A DNA stretch of 55,816 nucleotides from Lampropedia aestuarii (GCF_004803635.1 NZ_SSWX01000026.1:259-56074), one strand, 5' to 3'; positions 1-10,174 are shown, counted from the stretch's first letter. Translations and numbers: made by a program. Notes: generated from the letters alone by a model not told the origin.

Positions 1-251
1 GCCCAAATTCTTCTCAAACAGCCGGTCGCGGCCTTGCACAAGAAGCCCTCGCTAAAAGCAAGTACTTAATAAGCTCGACATAGAACGCACGTGCATCCGC
101 TTGCGAAAAGCGAATACAGAGCACCAATGGCTCACGGCCTACCCACTTGATGGATCGGTTAGTATCATCGCCTCTGAGTGAAGGTGATCACGGCCCTGTT
201 CTGCCATGGCCATGCCTTCCCACCAAAACAACATCAACTTCGTTTCCACGC

Positions 252-1445
252 ATGCGCACACCTGCCGCCTCTGACGCCTCCACGTCCACCACTTACAACC
301 GCACACTTTCACTGCTGAAAGCACTGTTGGCCAATGCATCGATTACGCCGGACGACGCTGGCTGCCTGCCTTTGATTGGGCAGCGCTTAGAGGCCTTAGG
401 CTTTCAACTTGAGTGGATGAACGCAGGCCCGGCCGATGCGCGTGTTACCAACTTGTGGGCTACACGCAACTCGACGCAGGCCAATGCCCCCACGGCGGTA
501 TTTGCTGGCCATACCGACGTTGTGCCCACCGGCCCTTTGACGCAATGGACCAGCCCACCATTTGAGCCTACAGAACGTGATGGGCGCTTGTTTGCCCGTG
601 GAGCCAGCGATATGAAGGCTTCAATTGCTGCCTTCATTGTGGCCACTGAGCAATTGCTGGAACAGCACCCGGATGTGCCATTGCGTTTGGCCTTTTTATT
701 GACCAGCGATGAGGAGGGCCCTGCGGTGCACGGCACGACCCATGTTGTGGAGAGCTTGCGCAGCCGTGGTGAGCGCTTGGATTACTGCATCGTGGGCGAA
801 CCCACCGCCGTCACTCAAACCGGCGACATGATCAAAAATGGCCGCCGCGGCTCACTCAGTGGCCGCTTGACCGTCAAAGGCATCCAAGGCCATATTGCCT
901 ACCCGCATCTGGCACGCAATCCTGTGCACCAAGCCTTGCCAGCCTTGGCCGAGCTGGCAGCCATCAGCTGGGATAGCGGCAACCAGCACTTCCCCCCTAC
1001 CAGCTGGCAAATCAGCAACGCCAAAGCCGGCACTGGCGCGACCAATGTGATTCCAGGTGAGTTCATCGTGGACTTCAACTTCCGCTTTAGCACCGAGTCC
1101 ACCGAACAGGGCTTGCGCGAACGTGTCCACGCCGTGCTGGACAAACATGGGCTGGAATACCAATTGAATTGGACGCTAGGCGGCCAGCCATTCCTCACAG
1201 GCGTAGGCACCTTGGTCGAAGCAGCCCAACAAGCGATTGCCGACGTAACAGGCCTGCGCACTGAGCTGTCGACTACCGGCGGCACCAGCGATGGCCGCTT
1301 TATTGCGACACTGTGCCCGCAAGTGATTGAACTGGGCCCCCCTAATGACAGTATCCACAAGGTCGATGAAAACATCGCTTTGCGTGAGTTGGCTCCACTC
1401 ACACACATTTATCAAGCCTTGCTGGAGCAATTGGCTAGGCGCTAA
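252..1445 (+). CDS. dapE: Succinyl-diaminopimelate desuccinylase
   Basis: Hydrolyses N-succinyl-LL-2,6-diaminopimelate to LL-diaminopimelate and succinate in the cytosolic lysine and peptidoglycan-precursor pathway. It is a two-zinc M20-family amidohydrolase. Visible motifs, counted from the chosen start, are GHTDVV near residue 86 (metal-binding His and Asp), RGASDMK near 106 (bridging Asp), SDEEGPA near 142 (catalytic and metal Glu), GEP near 172, and GTSDGRF then SIHKVDE in the C-terminal part, which hold the last His ligand. At 397 residues it is slightly above the usual 375-385. The open frame begins at 147 with a TTG, but family resemblance starts only at about residue 15 of the chosen ATG at 252. 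No clear Shine-Dalgarno precedes either, so the start is the weak point. Upstream of 252 I see no supportable gene. Confidence 0.95.
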   Translation: MRTPAASDASTSTTYNRTLSLLKALLANASITPDDAGCLPLIGQRLEALGFQLEWMNAGPADARVTNLWATRNSTQANAPTAVFAGHTDVVPTGPLTQWTSPPFEPTERDGRLFARGASDMKASIAAFIVATEQLLEQHPDVPLRLAFLLTSDEEGPAVHGTTHVVESLRSRGERLDYCIVGEPTAVTQTGDMIKNGRRGSLSGRLTVKGIQGHIAYPHLARNPVHQALPALAELAAISWDSGNQHFPPTSWQISNAKAGTGATNVIPGEFIVDFNFRFSTESTEQGLRERVHAVLDKHGLEYQLNWTLGGQPFLTGVGTLVEAAQQAIADVTGLRTELSTTGGTSDGRFIATLCPQVIELGPPNDSIHKVDENIALRELAPLTHIYQALLEQLARR

Positions 1446-1475
1446 GCAAGCCACCAATTGACTGAGCTTGCAATC

Positions 1476-1577
1476 TTGGAGCCTGTTGACGATCTTTCGC
1501 AGACAGCCTTGCCCGTTTGACACTGCCTATTTTGCGTTCCTTGCGCGACTGCGTAGAGATTGTGAACAGGCGCTTAG
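1476..1577. repeat. Dispersed repeat, copy A
   Basis: A 102-bp element between dapE and prmB with imperfect 30-bp inverted ends. The left end carries GAGCCTGTTGACGATCTT; the right end, read in reverse complement, carries CGCCTGTTCACAATCTCT. The sequence inside the right end (GCAGTCGCGCAAGG, then an A-rich run and GGCAGT) is shared with copies B, D and F. Confidence 0.7.
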
Positions 1578-1649
1578 ATGGCCAGTCTGTATGCAAAGCG
1601 GCCTTCAGGCCAGCTTCTGCTGTTTTTCTTTTATGGACTCTTTGCCTTT

Positions 1650-2561
1650 ATGAGTACCACCACCTCGACCACACTGCGCCAAGCGATTCACGCCACCGCC
1701 GACCAACTCACTGCTGCCCAAGTCGCTTTTGGCCATGGCACAGACAATGCCTTGGATGAGGCTGCTTGGCTGGTTTTATGGGTTTTGAAACTGCCGCTCG
1801 ATAGCGACTTCAACACTGAAATTGGCGAGCAACTACTGGATGCAGACCAATCACAGCAGCTTGCTGCCCTCGTGCAGCGCCGCATTGAAGAGCGCAAACC
1901 TGCCGCCTATCTAACCCAAGAGGCCTGGTTGTATGGTGTGCCTTTTTATATCGATGAGCGCAGCATTGTGCCGCGCAGCCTGATTGCCGGCCCAATTGTC
2001 GATGGCACGCTGGACTACTGGCTCAACGAGCGCACGCACAAGGTGTTGGACATGTGCACCGGCAACGGCAGCTTGGCCATTTTGGCTGCGCTGGCCTGGC
2101 CCGATGTCCAAGTCGATGCACTCGACATCTCCAGCGATGCCTTGGCCGTGGCACGCATCAACGTCGACAAGCACGCATTGAGCGAGCGCGTGCAACTGAT
2201 CAAATCAGATGGTCTGCAAGCGATTGAGCCTGAGCAGCGCTACGATTTGATTCTGTGCAACCCACCGTACGTCAACAGCCAGAGCATGCAGGAATTGCCC
2301 GAAGAATTCAAAGCCGAGCCGTCGCTGGCACTGGCTGGGGGCTCAGATGGCATGGACTTTATTCGTCCGTTGCTGCAAGCCTTGCCAGACAGAATGAGTG
2401 ACGAGGGCATTTTGGTGCTTGAAATTGGCCATGAAAGACCCTACTTTGAAATTGCATTCCCGAATTTGAATCCGATTTGGCTAGAGACACCAGGCGGCCA
2501 CGATGCCGTTTTGGTGCTGACAAAAAAAGAACTAGCCAATGCGCTATTTGATTACAATTAG
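1650..2561 (+). CDS. prmB: 50S ribosomal protein L3 N5-glutamine methyltransferase
   Basis: SAM-dependent methyltransferase expected to modify a glutamine of ribosomal protein L3 during 50S assembly. The 303-residue length fits the family (E. coli 310). Motif I DMCTGNGSLAIL lies near residue 134, and the hallmark NPPY glutamine-recognition motif near 204 is followed by YVNSQSMQELPEEF, typical of PrmB rather than PrmC. The frame is open back to 1578, but homology begins at the ATG at 1650 (MSTTTSTTLRQ). The upstream part would be translated from the end of repeat copy A and is judged spurious. It lies about 200 bp after dapE on the same strand. Confidence 0.93.
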   Translation: MSTTTSTTLRQAIHATADQLTAAQVAFGHGTDNALDEAAWLVLWVLKLPLDSDFNTEIGEQLLDADQSQQLAALVQRRIEERKPAAYLTQEAWLYGVPFYIDERSIVPRSLIAGPIVDGTLDYWLNERTHKVLDMCTGNGSLAILAALAWPDVQVDALDISSDALAVARINVDKHALSERVQLIKSDGLQAIEPEQRYDLILCNPPYVNSQSMQELPEEFKAEPSLALAGGSDGMDFIRPLLQALPDRMSDEGILVLEIGHERPYFEIAFPNLNPIWLETPGGHDAVLVLTKKELANALFDYN

Positions 2562-2640
2562 TATCAAATACCTCTCATTCTTTGCAAGACTGCGTCACGC
2601 ACGCTGAACAAGCAGAGGAGCGCTGTGGATATAGCCCATC

Positions 2641-2659
2641 GATCTGCCTGGTGCAGATC
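2641..2659. promoter_or_regulatory. Perfect inverted repeat upstream of the GlcG-like gene
   Basis: GATCTGC and GCAGATC flank a 5-base loop, 51 bp before the start at 2710. It could be an operator or a weak factor-independent terminator of prmB. There is no T-tract, so an operator is slightly more likely. Function is not shown. Confidence 0.35.
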
Positions 2660-2709
2660 TGTCCATTTCAGAAGTTTGAGTCTCTCACCAACGAAAAAGG
2701 AATACCAGC

Positions 2710-3237
2710 ATGACTAACACCCAACTCTCTCCTCTGCGCACAGCCGCAGCAGTGTTCTTGTGCAGTGCAGCCGCACTTGCCCACGTTCAGGCCAGCGCCC
2801 AAACGCCAGCGCCTGCCCCACGCAGCGAGTTGAACATGAGCCTAGCATTGGCCAACCAATTGGTCAGCGACACCGTCAAGGCTTGCACCGAGGCGGGCTA
2901 TGTCGTCTCCGCCGTGGTGGTGGATCGTGCTGGTGTGATGAAAGCCATGCAACGGGCCGACAATGCTGGCACGCACACCGTGCAAGCCGCTGAGCGCAAA
3001 GCCTTTACCTCGGCCTCAGCCAAAGCCCCCACCTTCCAAATGATGGAAAATGCACAAAAGAATCCGGGCGCAGCCAACCTGACCGATATTCCTGGCTTTT
3101 TGCTGCTGGGCGGTGGCGTGCCCGTCAAGAGCGGTGACCAAGTGATTGGTGCCATCGGTGTGGCGGGTGCTCCTGGCGGCCACTTGGATGACCAGTGCGC
3201 CAACAAGGCACTGGAAGCATTCGCCGCCGGCAAATAA
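2710..3237 (+). CDS. Exported GlcG/HbpS-family (DUF336) heme-binding-like protein
   Basis: A 175-residue protein with a cleavable signal peptide (hydrophobic AAAVFLCSAAALAHVQASA, probable cut after AQA or ASA) followed by a single GlcG/HbpS domain: a long first helix, the VVVDRAGVMKAMQRAD strand-turn, AERKAFTSASA, and a C-terminal GGGVPVK...GAIGVAGAPGGHLDDQCA segment. Members bind or degrade heme or sit beside glycolate and other oxidation genes; the true ligand here is unknown. AAAAAGGA precedes the ATG at good spacing. It appears to be a single-gene unit ending at a strong terminator. Confidence is high for the family and low for the function. Confidence 0.85.
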   Translation: MTNTQLSPLRTAAAVFLCSAAALAHVQASAQTPAPAPRSELNMSLALANQLVSDTVKACTEAGYVVSAVVVDRAGVMKAMQRADNAGTHTVQAAERKAFTSASAKAPTFQMMENAQKNPGAANLTDIPGFLLLGGGVPVKSGDQVIGAIGVAGAPGGHLDDQCANKALEAFAAGK

Positions 3238-3322
3238 ACTGCCGGGACTCAACATCTAAGCACGGCATTTGAAGCCAGCTCCCGCTGGCTCCCTTGGTCA
3301 TTACAGACACTAAAACCACACA

Positions 3323-3351
3323 GCGAGGCAAACTCAAAGCCTCGCTTTTTT
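3323..3351 (+). terminator. Intrinsic terminator after the GlcG-like gene
   Basis: GCGAGGC and GCCTCGC form a perfect 7-bp stem with a 9-base loop, followed by six T. The 3' end overlaps the tctE stop codon region on the opposite strand, so the convergent genes meet here. Confidence 0.9.
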
Positions 3352-4765
3352 ATTGCTTGACCACCGAGGGCAACCACACACTGGCTTTCAAACCGCGCCC
3401 GCCCTCCCCCGAGTCGAGCTGCAAGTGCGAGCCCAGCAGCCGTGCATAGCGGGCCACCAAAAACAGGCCCAGACCCGCCCCCTGGCCCAGCAACTCGCCA
3501 TCATCGCCTTGGGTCCAGCGCTGCATCATCGCCGTACGCACCGAAGCAGGAATACCAGGCCCGTCATCCTCCACCGAGATGCTGCACATTTTGGTCTGCA
3601 GATTCACGGCCACCGCCACTGTTACTGTGTCACCGCCATAACGCAAAGCGTTGTCGATCAAGTTATCAAGCAAACCAGTGACCAGTGCAGTATCGGCCTG
3701 CACCCAGCTGCCCAAAGCTTCGCTTTCGTCCAGGCCTTGTGCGCCCAAATCCACACCATGGGCATCGGCCTTGTCCAGGTGGCGCAATACCATTTGGCGC
3801 ACCAACTCAGCCATATCGACATCAACGATGTGCAGGGTCACTTGGTCCTCATCGAGCATGGCCAAGTCCAGCAACTGGTTGACGAGGCGCGCTGCGCGCT
3901 CGGTACTCGTGACAATTTGGCTGAGTTGCTCGCGCTGCACAGCCGAATCTTGCCCTGCCAGACCAAACTCGGCCATCGCCTTGATACCAGCCAAGGGCGT
4001 GCGCAATTCGTGCGCGACATTGCCAGCAAACTCCCGTTGCAACGCGATATTGCGGTCGAGCCGATCAATCAAATCATTGAGCGCTTTGCCGACTTGCTCG
4101 ACCTCACGGCTGGTGGTTGCCACTTCCAGCGGCGACAAGTCCTTGGCATCGCGCACGAGCAAGGCATCGTGCAGTTGCGCAAGCGGCTGCAAATCACGCT
4201 CAATCCGATCCCAGAGCCAAATGGTCAGCGGAATCAGCATTAAAAAAATAGGTAATGAACCAAACCACATCAAGCGCTGCACCATATGGTTTCTGGCTTG
4301 AGTGGTGTGTGCGACAACGACAAAAAACTTCTTATCACCGATGCTTTGACGCAGCGCAATCGAACGCATCGAGCGACCGGCATAATACAGGTAGCCGTAG
4401 CGGTACTCCTGAAAATAACTGGGCAAAAATGCGTCTTGCAAATCAACCCCAAGCAGCGGTTGGCCAATGCTGCTGAGGATGGAGTACACCACCATCTCCA
4501 CAGGCTCATACAGCACGGTCTCGAGCTCTTGCTCCGACAAGTCCAGCTTCAACTCACCATCGGCCTGCATTTGCAGGCGGCTGCTTAGCGCATACGCGTG
4601 GTCGAGCAAGGTGCGATCAAACACGCGGCCGGTAAAGTCCTGCGCGACCCCCAGCATCACGGCAGTCGCACACAGCCAGGTCACAATCAATGGCAGCAAC
4701 ACGTGGCGCAACATGCGGTTGCGCAGCAAAGGGGCATTTTTGGCTGCCAACGCCGCGTGTTTCAT
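3350..4765 (-). CDS. tctE: Sensor histidine kinase of the tricarboxylate system
   Basis: Membrane histidine kinase, 471 residues. Helices at about 20-42 and 163-186 enclose a periplasmic sensor region of the two-component N-terminal type, followed by a HisKA domain with the phospho-acceptor in AHELRTPLAG (His near 252), and an ATPase domain with N box DNLIDNALRYG, G1 DDGPGIP and G2 GQGAGLGLFLV. It starts 3 bp after the tctD stop and ends the tctB-tctA-tctD-tctE unit. By analogy with Salmonella TctDE it should sense an external carboxylate and control tctBA. The link to citrate-like ligands is inferred from context. Confidence 0.88.
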   Translation of the reverse strand: MKHAALAAKNAPLLRNRMLRHVLLPLIVTWLCATAVMLGVAQDFTGRVFDRTLLDHAYALSSRLQMQADGELKLDLSEQELETVLYEPVEMVVYSILSSIGQPLLGVDLQDAFLPSYFQEYRYGYLYYAGRSMRSIALRQSIGDKKFFVVVAHTTQARNHMVQRLMWFGSLPIFLMLIPLTIWLWDRIERDLQPLAQLHDALLVRDAKDLSPLEVATTSREVEQVGKALNDLIDRLDRNIALQREFAGNVAHELRTPLAGIKAMAEFGLAGQDSAVQREQLSQIVTSTERAARLVNQLLDLAMLDEDQVTLHIVDVDMAELVRQMVLRHLDKADAHGVDLGAQGLDESEALGSWVQADTALVTGLLDNLIDNALRYGGDTVTVAVAVNLQTKMCSISVEDDGPGIPASVRTAMMQRWTQGDDGELLGQGAGLGLFLVARYARLLGSHLQLDSGEGGRGLKASVWLPSVVKQ

Positions 4766-4768
4766 GGC

Positions 4769-5473
4769 TTACAGGCTTTCGGCCTCAAGCAAATAACCAA
4801 TGCCCCGCAAGGTTCGAATCGCTGCGCCACTGCCTTGCAGTTTTTTGCGCAAGCGGGAAATAAACGCCTCCAGCGCGTTATCTCCCAAAGATTCGTCAAA
4901 ACCAGAGAGTTTGTCCGACAGGCTGCGTTTATTGACCACATGCCCCGGTGGAGTCATCAACTCCCACAACACCTCGAACTCACGCGCGGGCAAGTCGAGC
5001 AACTTGCCTGCAATCGCAAAACGACGCGCGCGACGGTCTAATTCAAGCTGGCCCAGCACCACCGTATCCTCGGTGCCACGGCTGCGCCGCACCAAGGCAC
5101 GCAGACGCGCCTCGACCTCAGCCAGATCGAATGGTTTGCCCAAGTAATCGTCAGCGCCAGCGTCCAGGCCGGCGATGCGTTCTTCGGTGCGGTTGCGCGC
5201 TGTCAATACCATGACGGGGGTGCTATCGCCGCGCGCACGCGCTTCTCGTAAAAGCACCAGGCCATTTGCAGCTTCCACCACGTTGCGTTGTGTCAGGCTG
5301 GCCTGTGCCGGTAGGTTCAAGTCCAATAAGACTGCGTCAAAGGGCTGGATTTCCCACAAATGTCTGGCATCTTGCAGGTTCGATGCCGCATCCACTCGGT
5401 GGCCTGCCATCTCCAGGCTGCGCTTCATGACCTCGCGCAGCACTGAGTCGTCTTCTACTAATAAGATTCGCAT
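4769..5473 (-). CDS. tctD: OmpR-type response regulator of the tricarboxylate system
   Basis: A 234-residue regulator. The receiver domain has acidic pair VEDD at residues 7-10, phospho-acceptor Asp51 in LLDLNL, TAR at the switch and KPF as the conserved Lys. A winged-helix DNA-binding domain follows (PAREFEVLWELM, RLRKKL, RGIGYLL). The segment after the phospho-Asp loop reads LPAQASLTQRNVVEAANGL, about a dozen residues longer than the usual LPDGDGL type. The start is the ATG of MRILLVEDD; an upstream in-frame TTG would add 12 residues that do not fit the family. It is cotranscribed with tctE. Confidence 0.9.
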   Translation of the reverse strand: MRILLVEDDSVLREVMKRSLEMAGHRVDAASNLQDARHLWEIQPFDAVLLDLNLPAQASLTQRNVVEAANGLVLLREARARGDSTPVMVLTARNRTEERIAGLDAGADDYLGKPFDLAEVEARLRALVRRSRGTEDTVVLGQLELDRRARRFAIAGKLLDLPAREFEVLWELMTPPGHVVNKRSLSDKLSGFDESLGDNALEAFISRLRKKLQGSGAAIRTLRGIGYLLEAESL

Positions 5474-5515
5474 AGCCAGAAAGGATACCAGCACTGGCAA
5501 CACTTGCACCTCTTG

Positions 5516-7048
5516 TTAGCTCGCTTGTGCGAGACGTTCTGCCGTTTCAAGCTGCTGCTTGGCCTTGATGCTGCTGCGCACGGTCGACCAAATGGCCCAT
5601 AACAGCAAAGCCGCAGTGATCGCTAGCAAGGAGGCACTGATCGGGCGTTGCACGAAAATAGCCGGGTCACCACGCGAGATCAGCATCGCACGGCGCAGAT
5701 ACTCTTCCAGCATCGGGCCAAGGATATAGCCCAGCAGCAGCGGCGCAGGCTCAAACTTCAGCACCATCAATGCATAGCCCATGATGCCCAAGACCGCGAC
5801 CGAGTAAATATCAAAGACGTTGTTATTGACGCTGTAGACGCCCAAGGCAACAAACACCAAAATGGCTGGATACATCCAAGAGAATGGAATACGCAGCAAA
5901 GCCACCCACAAGCCAATGGTTGGCAAATTCAAGATCACCAGCATGATGTTGCCAATGGCGAAACTCACCACCAAGCCCCAAAACATTTCCGGTTGTTCGG
6001 TAATGAACATCGGGCCGGGCTGAATACCGTGAATGATCAAGGCGCCCAACATCACCGCCATCACTGCATCGCCAGGAATACCGAGCGACAAGGACGGAAT
6101 AAAGGCTGTTTGCGCTGCTGCATTATTGGCCGACTCTGGCGCACAAATGCCTTCAACTGCCCCCTTGCCAAAACGGCTTGGGTCCTTGGCCACACGTTTT
6201 TCAATCGCATACGACAGAAATGAAGCAATCGATGGGCCAACTCCCGGCAACGCACCCAAGGCAGCGCCCAGACCCGAGCCACGCACCATCGGCATGACCG
6301 TGGTCTTGAACTCTTGCTTGGAAGGCACCATCGAGCGCAATGGCACTTTAGCCACCTTACCGGTCAAGTCACTGGAATTGACACAACGCACGACTTCAGC
6401 CACCCCAAACAGGCCCATCGCCAAGGCCACCAGGCTGATGCCATCCATCAACTCAGGCACGCCAAAATAGTAACGTGGCACGCCAGAGTTCACATCGGTG
6501 CCAACCATGCCCAGCAGCAAACCAAACACCACCATCGCCAAACCTTTGGCAGCTGAGCCAGAGCTGATTGAGGACGCAGCAACCAAGCCCAGCAACATCA
6601 TCGAGAAGAATTCAGCCGGGCCAAAGCTCAGACCGATATTGGCAATCAGCGGCGAAAACAACACCATCAAAATCAAACCGCTCATCGCTCCCACCAAAGA
6701 CGCAATGGTGGTGACAAACAGCGCAATCCCGGCCTTGCCATTTTTGGCCATTGGATAGCCATCCAAACAGGTCACCGCTGAAGATGGCGTGCCTGGCAGG
6801 TTCAGCAAAATCGATGCGGTTGAGCCGCCATACTGGGCACCGTAATAAACACCGGCGAGCATGATGATCGCTGCGGTCGGCGTCATATGGTAGGTCAGTG
6901 GCAACAGCAATGAAATCGCAGCCAATGCACCAATGCCGGGCAACACCCCGACCACTGTGCCCAAAAAGACACCAAAAAAGCAATACCAGAGCGTGACCGG
7001 TTCAACCGCCACTTGCAGCCCCAGCCAAAGGTTTCCTAATAATTCCAT
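5516..7048 (-). CDS. tctA: Tripartite tricarboxylate transporter, large membrane subunit
   Basis: A 510-residue, strongly hydrophobic TctA-family permease with about 12 membrane segments. Family hallmarks include GVLPGIGALAAISLLLP near the N-terminus, YGGSTASILLNLPGTPSSA near residue 73 and LGIPGDAVMAVMLGALIIHGIQPGP in the centre. With TctB it forms the membrane part of a binding-protein-dependent secondary carrier for citrate or related carboxylates. AAGGA precedes the ATG. It follows tctB by 22 bp and precedes the tctDE regulators, so a single transcript is likely. No tctC binding-protein gene is present in the window. Confidence 0.93.
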   Translation of the reverse strand: MELLGNLWLGLQVAVEPVTLWYCFFGVFLGTVVGVLPGIGALAAISLLLPLTYHMTPTAAIIMLAGVYYGAQYGGSTASILLNLPGTPSSAVTCLDGYPMAKNGKAGIALFVTTIASLVGAMSGLILMVLFSPLIANIGLSFGPAEFFSMMLLGLVAASSISSGSAAKGLAMVVFGLLLGMVGTDVNSGVPRYYFGVPELMDGISLVALAMGLFGVAEVVRCVNSSDLTGKVAKVPLRSMVPSKQEFKTTVMPMVRGSGLGAALGALPGVGPSIASFLSYAIEKRVAKDPSRFGKGAVEGICAPESANNAAAQTAFIPSLSLGIPGDAVMAVMLGALIIHGIQPGPMFITEQPEMFWGLVVSFAIGNIMLVILNLPTIGLWVALLRIPFSWMYPAILVFVALGVYSVNNNVFDIYSVAVLGIMGYALMVLKFEPAPLLLGYILGPMLEEYLRRAMLISRGDPAIFVQRPISASLLAITAALLLWAIWSTVRSSIKAKQQLETAERLAQAS

Positions 7049-7070
7049 GTGATCAATTCCTTAGCGAGGT

Positions 7071-7517
7071 TTACAGGCTCCAAGGCCAAATCGGCAAGAC
7101 CATTTGCAAGCTGATGGGAAAAATCAGCGTGGTCAGCAATGCAACAACAGCGCAAACAGTCAACCGGGTACGCAAGTTCATTGCCGAGGGCACCAAGGAC
7201 ACCAGCGAGGCCAAGAAAGAAGACAAGACCACACCGACTGGATACAGGGATACAGCAAACAACACAATGGCTGCAACACACCAAAACAAATTATTCCACT
7301 GCACCACCACTGCAGAGCCTTTGCGCCAAAAGGCTGGCAGCGCCACCAAAATGCCCAGCACTGTCAGGGTCCAGCCCAGCACCACAGGAAAATAGCCTGG
7401 GCCCATGCGTGCACTGGTGCCCATGTCGTACTGCCCGCCATACAGCGCGAAAAATAAACCAGTCGCACTCATCAGCAGACCGCCGACGATGTCATGGATA
7501 TCTCTGGTTACCTTCAT
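7071..7517 (-). CDS. tctB: Tripartite tricarboxylate transporter, small membrane subunit
   Basis: A 148-residue membrane protein of the TctB family with four predicted helices. The N-terminal DIVGGLLMSATGLFFALYG, the conserved MGPGYFPVVLGW turn and the C-terminal LIFPISLQMVLPIWP are typical. It is the first gene of the minus-strand unit tctB-tctA-tctD-tctE. GGAG lies about 10 bp before the ATG. The 370 bp upstream, up to the SAH riboswitch promoter, hold no gene I can support. Confidence 0.88.
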   Translation of the reverse strand: MKVTRDIHDIVGGLLMSATGLFFALYGGQYDMGTSARMGPGYFPVVLGWTLTVLGILVALPAFWRKGSAVVVQWNNLFWCVAAIVLFAVSLYPVGVVLSSFLASLVSLVPSAMNLRTRLTVCAVVALLTTLIFPISLQMVLPIWPWSL

Positions 7518-7734
7518 GGTTTAACCACTCCAATCAAAAAATGAATTCCCCCGCACACGGTCATTCAAAGCCATGCCCTAAAAGGCTTTCAAGGACAACA
7601 AGTTCCTTCTTGGCTTACAAATCACCGAACAAACCGCCATGCATGCACCTGAGACAGGCGTTGCCACTTGTCAGCAAACTGGCGTGGAGCGCAAGAATAA
7701 AAAAAACACCTGACTGCAGCCTGAGCATGCGCAA

Positions 7735-7756
7735 CTTATAGGGAAATCCCCATAAG
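7735..7756. promoter_or_regulatory. Inverted repeat upstream of tctB
   Basis: CTTATAGGG and CCCCATAAG are inverted around AAAT with one mismatch. The site sits in the divergent tctB/ahcY region, about 220 bp before tctB and 120 bp before the ahcY -10 hexamer. It is a possible activator or repressor site, for instance for TctD. The assignment is a guess. Confidence 0.3.
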
Positions 7757-7873
7757 AGCCAAACACACTTGGCCCTTGCACGATGGCGATCTGCACGCAT
7801 GCGCACAAGCTGTGCCACATGCGCGCTCTTTGCATGGCGCCACAGCAAATGGCTTGTTCGCTCAACGCCCACG

Positions 7874-7879
7874 TATAAT
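7874..7879 (+). promoter_or_regulatory. -10 hexamer of the ahcY transcript
   Basis: A perfect TATAAT lies 12 bp before the SAH aptamer begins, so the transcript would start almost at the first base of the aptamer. No convincing -35 hexamer stands at 17 bp: TTGTTC is too close and TGGCTT is a poor match. Confidence 0.65.
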
Positions 7880-7888
7880 TGCGGCTCA

Positions 7889-8015
7889 TTTCCGAGGAGC
7901 GTTGCAGCAATCGCCCAGCATTGGCACAGATTGCGAGGCTCGGACTTCATGCTTGTTGGCAAACCCGTCTTTGATGCAAAGAGGGATTGGCCAGGCATTC
8001 GCAACGACGCTCAAC
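7889..8015 (+). ncRNA. S-adenosylhomocysteine (SAH) riboswitch
   Basis: The sequence matches the known aptamer pattern upstream of ahcY in beta- and gammaproteobacteria. TCCGAG (7891-7896) pairs with CTCGGA (7939-7944) as P1. GCAAT (7907-7911) pairs with ATTGC (7930-7934) as P2. GAGCGT (7897-7902) pairs with ACGCTC (8007-8012) as the pseudoknot helix. The conserved AGGCTCGG and AACGACGCTC blocks are both present. These riboswitches switch expression on when SAH accumulates, which fits an SAH hydrolase gene 115 bp downstream. The insert between the two 3' blocks (7945-8000) is longer than the minimal form. Confidence 0.92.
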
Positions 8016-8129
8016 CGCTTGCATGCGCAAGCTGGAAAGCAGTCTTCCTCGATTTCCGTATGGCTACTTTTCATGCTTGGCGCGTGCAGCGGCATCGTCC
8101 ACCTGTTGCATAGAAAGCACGTGTTAACC

Positions 8130-9578
<1,449 letters not shown>

Positions 9579-9622
9579 GCAGCGCAGAGCACGCCGAAAA
9601 AATATGGCACTGGCAAGACTTT

Positions 9623-9645
9623 GCCAAAAGCCTTATTCTTTTGGC
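9623..9645 (+). terminator. Possible terminator hairpin after ahcY
   Basis: GCCAAAAG and CTTTTGGC form a perfect 8-bp stem around a 7-base loop, 45 bp after the ahcY stop. There is no downstream T-run, so termination would be weak or partial, which suits a continuing operon. Confidence 0.4.
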
Positions 9646-9733
9646 GTGTGGTCATTGCCTGGCCATTGAAGCCGCAGGCAGCGCTCTCGCATTGCCTGCC
9701 CCTACTACGCTGCTGTAAGAAAGGTCTATTCTG

Positions 9734-10084
9734 ATGCTCGAACTCATTCTCGTGTGGTTGCTCAGTGCCGTCGCCCTGATGGCCGTTGCCTACTTGATCC
9801 CAGGCGTTCAAGTCAACAGCTTCAAGTCCGCGTTGCTGGCTGCCGTGATCATCGGCTTGATCAATAGCTTGTTGCGGCCAGTCCTGGCGTTCATCTCCTT
9901 CCCAATCACAGTACTGACCTTGGGGCTTTTTTATCTGGTCCTGAACGGTCTGCTGTTTTGGCTCGCTGGCAGTCTGATTCGCAGCTTTAAAGTCGAGGGA
10001 TTCTGGTCTGGTGTATTTGGCGCCATCACCTATGGCATTATCAACTGGGCCCTGATCAGCATCATTTTGCCTTCAACGCCCTAA
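9734..10084 (+). CDS. Small four-helix membrane protein, phage-holin-superfamily IV / YvlD type
   Basis: A 116-residue integral membrane protein with four hydrophobic segments (about 1-20, 27-48, 55-80, 90-113). The signature LRPVLAFISFPITVLTLGLF, with a Pro-rich turn between helices 2 and 3, marks the YvlD/holin-superfamily-IV group. Despite the family name, nothing here suggests a prophage: it stands alone between ahcY and metF. AAGAAAGG precedes the ATG. Its role next to methyl-cycle genes is unknown. Confidence 0.8.
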   Translation: MLELILVWLLSAVALMAVAYLIPGVQVNSFKSALLAAVIIGLINSLLRPVLAFISFPITVLTLGLFYLVLNGLLFWLAGSLIRSFKVEGFWSGVFGAITYGIINWALISIILPSTP

Positions 10085-10089
10085 ACCAT

Positions 10090-10116
10090 TGGCGCTAACG
10101 CGCCATTTCTTTTTTG
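10090..10116 (+). terminator. Intrinsic terminator before metF
   Basis: TGGCGC and GCGCCA form a perfect 6-bp stem with a TAAC loop, followed by TTTCTTTTTT. It ends the ahcY-membrane-protein transcript, so metF may be expressed partly by read-through or from its own promoter. Confidence 0.8.
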
Positions 10117-10174
10117 AGCCTTCTTGATGTGTGCAACTTCACTTGCATGGCCATCAGGAAGGCCCATTTGCTTC

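Noticed and set aside
1-69. A 22-codon open frame at the left edge ending in TAA
   Set aside because: Too short and without recognisable C-terminal motifs; cannot be told from chance.
3353-4243. Plus-strand frame opposite tctE
   Set aside because: Shadow frame rich in His, Gln and Arg, no domain; tctE has all kinase motifs.
7776-8129. N-terminal extension of ahcY through the riboswitch
   Set aside because: Open by chance; the aptamer and the family start at 8130 argue against translation.
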